Below the pieces are notes generated by a model. That model was not told where the DNA came from. It did no database searches and saw only the letters and a program-made list of their open reading frames with translations. Shown here in pieces: positions 6,830 through 9,842 of a stretch of DNA of 9,842 nucleotides; position 1 is the first letter of the stretch, and each line of letters starts with the position of its first letter. Source of the DNA: Deltaproteobacteria bacterium RBG_13_49_15 (GTDB taxonomy: Bacteria; Desulfobacterota; Desulfobacteria; Desulfobacterales; UBA2156); contig MGQD01000031.1 of assembly GCA_001797695.1 (NCBI GenBank), forward strand, positions 1 to 9,842, given 5' to 3'. The translations under genes and the position numbers were made by a program.

Positions 6830-7654
6830 ATGAAAACCATCCGAGTCATGGTGAACGGCATTCCCGGAAACATGGCAACCCTTGTCGCTGAGCATCTGCA
6901 GAGGGACCAGTGCTTTGAGCTGGTCCCCTTTTCCTTAACCGGGCCTGACATTACCGAATCTTCGCATCGGGTCCTCACCACCTCGGTTCAATTGATCCAC
7001 CCGAAGGAACGGGAAAAAAAGATGTCTCAAATCGATCGGCAGGATCTCATCAGCGTGGATTATACCCACCCAGGCGCCGTGAACGGCAATACCGACTTTT
7101 ACTGCAACAACCGGCTCCCGTTTGTCATGGGAACTACCGGCGGAGACCGCCGCCTGATGGAAGAAACGGTTTGCCGATCAAAAATATGCGCCGTCATTTC
7201 GCCTAACATGGCCAAGCCGATCGTCGGATTTCAAGCCATGATGGCGTATGCGGCGAAAATTTTTCCGAATCTTTTCCAAGGATACACCCTCGTTGTCAAA
7301 GAAAGCCACCAGAATGGAAAAGCAGATACGAGCGGCACCGCCAAGGCCATGGTCGAATACTTCAATCAACTCGGCATTCCGTTTACGGAAAACGAGATCA
7401 TCAAGGAACGCCGTCCGGATATCCAGAAGACCTCATGGGGGATCCCTGAGGCGTTTCTCAGAGGGCACGGCTGGCACACCTATTCGCTTCTTTCGTCCGA
7501 CAAAACCGTGAGAATGGAGTTCACCCACAATGTCAACGGAAGAGACGTCTATGCCATCGGGACCCTGGATGCAGTCCTCTATTTGGAGCGTAAGATCAGG
7601 GATGGCGCCAAGGGGCGTGTTTTTTCAATGATTGATGTGTTAAAGGGAGCCTGA
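6830..7654 (+). CDS. dapB: 4-hydroxy-tetrahydrodipicolinate reductase, plant-type DapB
   Basis: DapB reduces hydroxy-tetrahydrodipicolinate with NAD(P)H in the lysine and diaminopimelate pathway, in the cytoplasm. The 274-residue product has a Rossmann cofactor loop at residues 6-15 (VMVNGIPGNM). VDYTHPGAV at 76-84, MGTTGGDR at 100-107 and ISPNM at 123-127 follow. The catalytic and substrate segment ESHQNGKADTSGTAK spans 158-172, with His160 and Lys164 matching the E. coli H159/K163 pair and SGTA binding substrate. The C-terminal half has GHGWHTY, EFTHNVNGRDVYAIGT and ends in MIDVLKGA. As remembered, the Arabidopsis reductase shares VMVNG, VDYT, LPFVMGTTGGDR, ESHQ, HNVxGRxxYAxGTxDAVL and MIDVL, so this is the plant-type subfamily rather than the classical bacterial one. 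It lies 33 bases after the fusion gene and 37 before the binding protein. The enzyme call is strong; the subfamily call depends on memory of the plant sequence. Confidence 0.92.
   Translation: MKTIRVMVNGIPGNMATLVAEHLQRDQCFELVPFSLTGPDITESSHRVLTTSVQLIHPKEREKKMSQIDRQDLISVDYTHPGAVNGNTDFYCNNRLPFVMGTTGGDRRLMEETVCRSKICAVISPNMAKPIVGFQAMMAYAAKIFPNLFQGYTLVVKESHQNGKADTSGTAKAMVEYFNQLGIPFTENEIIKERRPDIQKTSWGIPEAFLRGHGWHTYSLLSSDKTVRMEFTHNVNGRDVYAIGTLDAVLYLERKIRDGAKGRVFSMIDVLKGA
6903..6927 (+). repeat. Intragenic 8-bp hairpin early in dapB
   Basis: GGGACCAG (6903-6910) is the exact reverse complement of CTGGTCCC (6920-6927), with a 9-base loop, over dapB codons 25-33. It is followed by the pyrimidine-rich CTTTTCCTT. 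The arrangement resembles a weak terminator or attenuator inside the coding region. It may also be chance, since no leader peptide or competing structure was found. Confidence 0.4.
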
Positions 7655-7680
7655 TTCTTTTTTCAAATCAAAACCCGGAA

Positions 7681-7686
7681 AAGGGG
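7681..7686 (+). promoter_or_regulatory. Shine-Dalgarno deciding the start of the binding protein
   Basis: AAGGGG precedes three tandem in-frame start codons: GTG 7686, ATG 7689 and ATG 7692. Only 7692 leaves a normal gap (5 bases); the GTG overlaps the SD itself. The choice changes the signal peptide by at most two Met residues. Confidence 0.65.
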
Positions 7687-7691
7687 TGATG

Positions 7692-9458
7692 ATGAATCGA
7701 ATTATTTTTTCAGCATTGCTGATCTGTTGGTTCAATCCGGTTTTTGCCGACGAATTTTTTCCAGCGAAAGATTGGGCGCCATCCGCCAATCCATTGGCCA
7801 GCCCCAAGGCTCTTGTCGGAGGGGAATTCTCCGTTTTTCTCGCCCAATATCCCAAGAGCCTCAATTATTATCTGGATATCAGCACTCAAAGCGCCCAGAT
7901 CTTCGGGGCGGTATTCGAAACGCTTTTATCCACAAACCCTGTTGCCCTCGACTATGAACCCGGACTGGCCAACCAATGGTCCTTGTCGGAAGATAAAAAA
8001 ACCTTTACCTTTTTCATCGACCCGCATGCTAAATGGAGCGACGGTCGCCCCGTGACCGCACATGATGTTAAATGGACCTATGACGCCATTATGAATCCGA
8101 AGCATCTAACCGGTCCTCACAAAATCGACATGGAACGCTTTGAACCGCCGCTTGTCCTGGATGAGCGGACCATCCGATTCAAAGCAAAAGACGTCCACTG
8201 GAAAAACCTTGGAGCTTGCGGCTCTTTCTATATCATGCCCCGCCATGCCTATCAGGGTACGGATTTTAATAAAATCAATTTTGATTTCCCCGTCGTATCG
8301 GGGCCTTACCGGATCGGAGAACTCAAAGAAGGGCTTTTCGTCACTCTGAAACGGAGGCCGGAATGGTGGAACATCAAGGACATCCGTGTCAAGGGGACCG
8401 GGAATTTTGAAACCATTAAATTTCGGTTTTTTTCTGAAAATGAAAATGCCTTTGAAGCGTTTAAGAAAGGGGAGATCGACCTTTATCCGGTTTATACGGC
8501 TCGCCTGTGGGTCAATGAGACCGGAGGGGAGAAGTTTTCAAACAACTGGATCGTCAAACAGAAAATATACAACCACAACCCGATCGGATTTCAGGGTTTT
8601 GCCATGAACATGCGCCGGCCCCCGTTTGACGATATCCGGATTCGAAAAGCGATGGCTCTTCTCCTTGACCGGAATAAAATGAACGCCACGCTCATGTATA
8701 ATCAATATTTTTTGCACCGATCCTATTTCGAAGATCTCTACGATAAATCGATCCCTTGCACGAATCCGTTGACGGCGATGGATCGGCAGAAAGCGCGCGA
8801 CCTGCTACGTCAGGCCGGATGGATCGTCAACCCGAAAACCGGAATTCTGGAAAAAAGCGGGAAACGGTTTTCATTTAAATTCTTAACGCGCGATGCTTCT
8901 TCCGAAAAGTTTTTAAATATGTACGCTGAGGAACTGAAGGATTTCGGAATCGAGCTTGTGATCGATAAAAAAGACTGGGCCGCATGGGCCAGGGATATGG
9001 ATGAGTTTAACTTCGAAATGACCTGGGCGGCATGGGGGTCCGGCATCTTTAAGGATCCGGAGGGGATGTGGTTTTCCAGGGAAGCGGACCGGCGCGGGGG
9101 AAGCAATATCACCGGTTTCAAGGATCGGCGCGTCGATGAGTTGATCGAAACACAAAAACAGATATTCGATATCCGGAAACGGAACGAGATTTACCGCAAG
9201 ATCGACGAGATCATCTTTCAGGCACACCCGTATGTGCTGTTGTGGAACATCAATTACACCCGGCTTCTGTACTGGAATAAATTCGGCATGCCACCGGCCG
9301 TCCTTTCGAAATACGGCGATGAAAGCAGTACCTATTGGTTATGGTGGCCGGATGAGGATTCTTACGCCGATCTGAACGATGCCGTCAAATACCGGCTTAT
9401 TCTCCCTTCAAAAAAAGAGTCCATCTTTTTTGACGACATCTTCCGGAAAACCAATTAA
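7692..9458 (+). CDS. Periplasmic solute-binding protein, family 5 (YejA-like)
   Basis: This is a periplasmic receptor for an ABC importer, probably of oligopeptides. From ATG 7692 it has 588 residues. The signal peptide has a short basic start (MNR), a hydrophobic core at about 4-18, and likely cleavage after VFA at 19. Family 5 hallmarks are the YEPGLANQWSLSEDKKTFTF stretch, WSDGRPVTAHDVKWTYDAI from residue 115, VVSGPYRIGEL, and FAMNMRRPPFDDIRIRKAMALLLDR. The C-terminal region has YLFC-free aromatic segments with RLLYWNKFGMP and YWLWWPD. The length and aromatic C-terminus resemble YejA (about 604 residues in E. coli), whose YejBEF partners import microcin C and, in some alphaproteobacteria, muropeptides. 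No permease or ATPase gene lies beside it: dapB is 37 bases upstream and a convergent alkD-like gene follows at once. A DppA or OppA-type ligand is an alternative. Family certain, YejA subfamily moderate. Confidence 0.88.
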   Translation: MNRIIFSALLICWFNPVFADEFFPAKDWAPSANPLASPKALVGGEFSVFLAQYPKSLNYYLDISTQSAQIFGAVFETLLSTNPVALDYEPGLANQWSLSEDKKTFTFFIDPHAKWSDGRPVTAHDVKWTYDAIMNPKHLTGPHKIDMERFEPPLVLDERTIRFKAKDVHWKNLGACGSFYIMPRHAYQGTDFNKINFDFPVVSGPYRIGELKEGLFVTLKRRPEWWNIKDIRVKGTGNFETIKFRFFSENENAFEAFKKGEIDLYPVYTARLWVNETGGEKFSNNWIVKQKIYNHNPIGFQGFAMNMRRPPFDDIRIRKAMALLLDRNKMNATLMYNQYFLHRSYFEDLYDKSIPCTNPLTAMDRQKARDLLRQAGWIVNPKTGILEKSGKRFSFKFLTRDASSEKFLNMYAEELKDFGIELVIDKKDWAAWARDMDEFNFEMTWAAWGSGIFKDPEGMWFSREADRRGGSNITGFKDRRVDELIETQKQIFDIRKRNEIYRKIDEIIFQAHPYVLLWNINYTRLLYWNKFGMPPAVLSKYGDESSTYWLWWPDEDSYADLNDAVKYRLILPSKKESIFFDDIFRKTN

Positions 9459-9842
9459 TGCAACAGCGAGTTCTCTTTCCTCAAAAACCGTTTCCGTTCG
9501 GCCTCCGGGTGCCTTTCAACAGCGTATCGGAGCATGGTGCGCGGCATTCCCCGGGAGTGGGCGCCCAAAAACCGGTTGAGGAGATCCTTACGCCGTTTCC
9601 CCACCTCTCTCAGCATCCATCCGACCGCCTTATGGATTAGGTCCTCCGGGTCGTCGAGAAGCATTTCGGAAATCGCAAATGTCTCCTCGAACCGGTCTTG
9701 CCGGATAAAGTGAAAAGTCGCCAAAACAGCGATCCGGCGTTCCCATAAACTTGTTGAACGGGCCAGCCGGTAGAGCGGCCCCTTATTTCGATACATCAGG
9801 AACCGCCCGACGATATGTTCGGCCGACGTGTCGACCAGATCC
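9455..9842 (-). CDS. alkD: AlkD-like DNA alkylation repair protein, 5' end cut by the window
   Basis: The minus-strand frame stays open from the window edge (first full codon at 9841) to a TAA at 9455-9457, giving 128 C-terminal residues. Codons upstream of the ATG at 9796 still read as family sequence (DLVDTSAEHIVGRFL), so that ATG is internal. The fragment contains SLWERRIAVLATFHFI, LLDDPEDLIHKAVGWMLREVGKR and MPRTMLRYAVERHP, which I recognise as the C-terminal half of AlkD/COG4912 proteins. These are HEAT-repeat DNA glycosylases that remove 3-methyladenine and 7-methylguanine. The WERR arginines and the GWMLRE segment correspond to the DNA-binding concave surface. A full protein would be roughly 220-240 residues, so about 100 are missing. 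It converges on the binding-protein gene with a 4-base overlap of stop codons and has no visible functional link to it. Confidence 0.85.
   Translation of the reverse strand, partial: DLVDTSAEHIVGRFLMYRNKGPLYRLARSTSLWERRIAVLATFHFIRQDRFEETFAISEMLLDDPEDLIHKAVGWMLREVGKRRKDLLNRFLGAHSRGMPRTMLRYAVERHPEAERKRFLRKENSLLH

Noticed and set aside
7692..7730. Lipobox making the binding protein a lipoprotein
   Set aside because: A Cys is present (LLIC, residue 12), but Ile at the -1 position does not fit a lipobox, and a standard VFA cleavage site follows.

Overview
The window looks like ordinary chromosomal DNA of a Gram-negative bacterium. A periplasmic binding protein with a cleavable signal peptide, a PlsB-type glycerol-3-phosphate acyltransferase and several peptidoglycan-related genes all point that way. 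Overall composition is near half GC by eye, with AT-rich patches. From remembered protein families, a deltaproteobacterial (Desulfobacterota-like) origin is my best guess, but the sequence alone does not prove it. I see no phage genes, insertion sequences, CRISPR arrays, tRNA or rRNA.

Layout: (1) 1-1765, plus strand: the 3' part of a NamZ/DUF1343 exo-N-acetylmuramidase gene, then 19 bases later an RNase HI gene with an unusual N-terminal extension. A perfect 10-bp inverted repeat spans the RNase HI stop codon. (2) 1814-2101, minus strand: a small two-helix membrane protein with a charged, probably coiled-coil tail. (3) 2102-2452: an AT-rich divergent intergenic region with candidate promoters in both directions and a 9-bp perfect dyad. 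(4) 2453-9458, plus strand: a compact four-gene run: plsB, a MurU-AmgK-like fusion (nucleotidyltransferase plus sugar kinase), a plant-type dapB, and a YejA-like extracellular solute-binding protein. Gaps are 3, 33 and 37 bases, so one transcript is likely. (5) 9455-9842, minus strand: the 3' part of an AlkD-like DNA alkylation repair gene, whose stop codon overlaps that of the binding protein.

How the genes may work together: NamZ would release MurNAc from glycan ends. The AmgK-like domain would phosphorylate it at C1 and the MurU-like domain would convert it to UDP-MurNAc. DapB feeds diaminopimelate and lysine synthesis. YejA-family binding proteins carry oligopeptides, in some bacteria including muropeptides. 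Read together, the locus suggests envelope synthesis and peptidoglycan salvage, with PlsB supplying the first step of phospholipid synthesis. That grouping is inference. The individual family calls rest on motifs visible in the translations and matched from memory, not on database searches.
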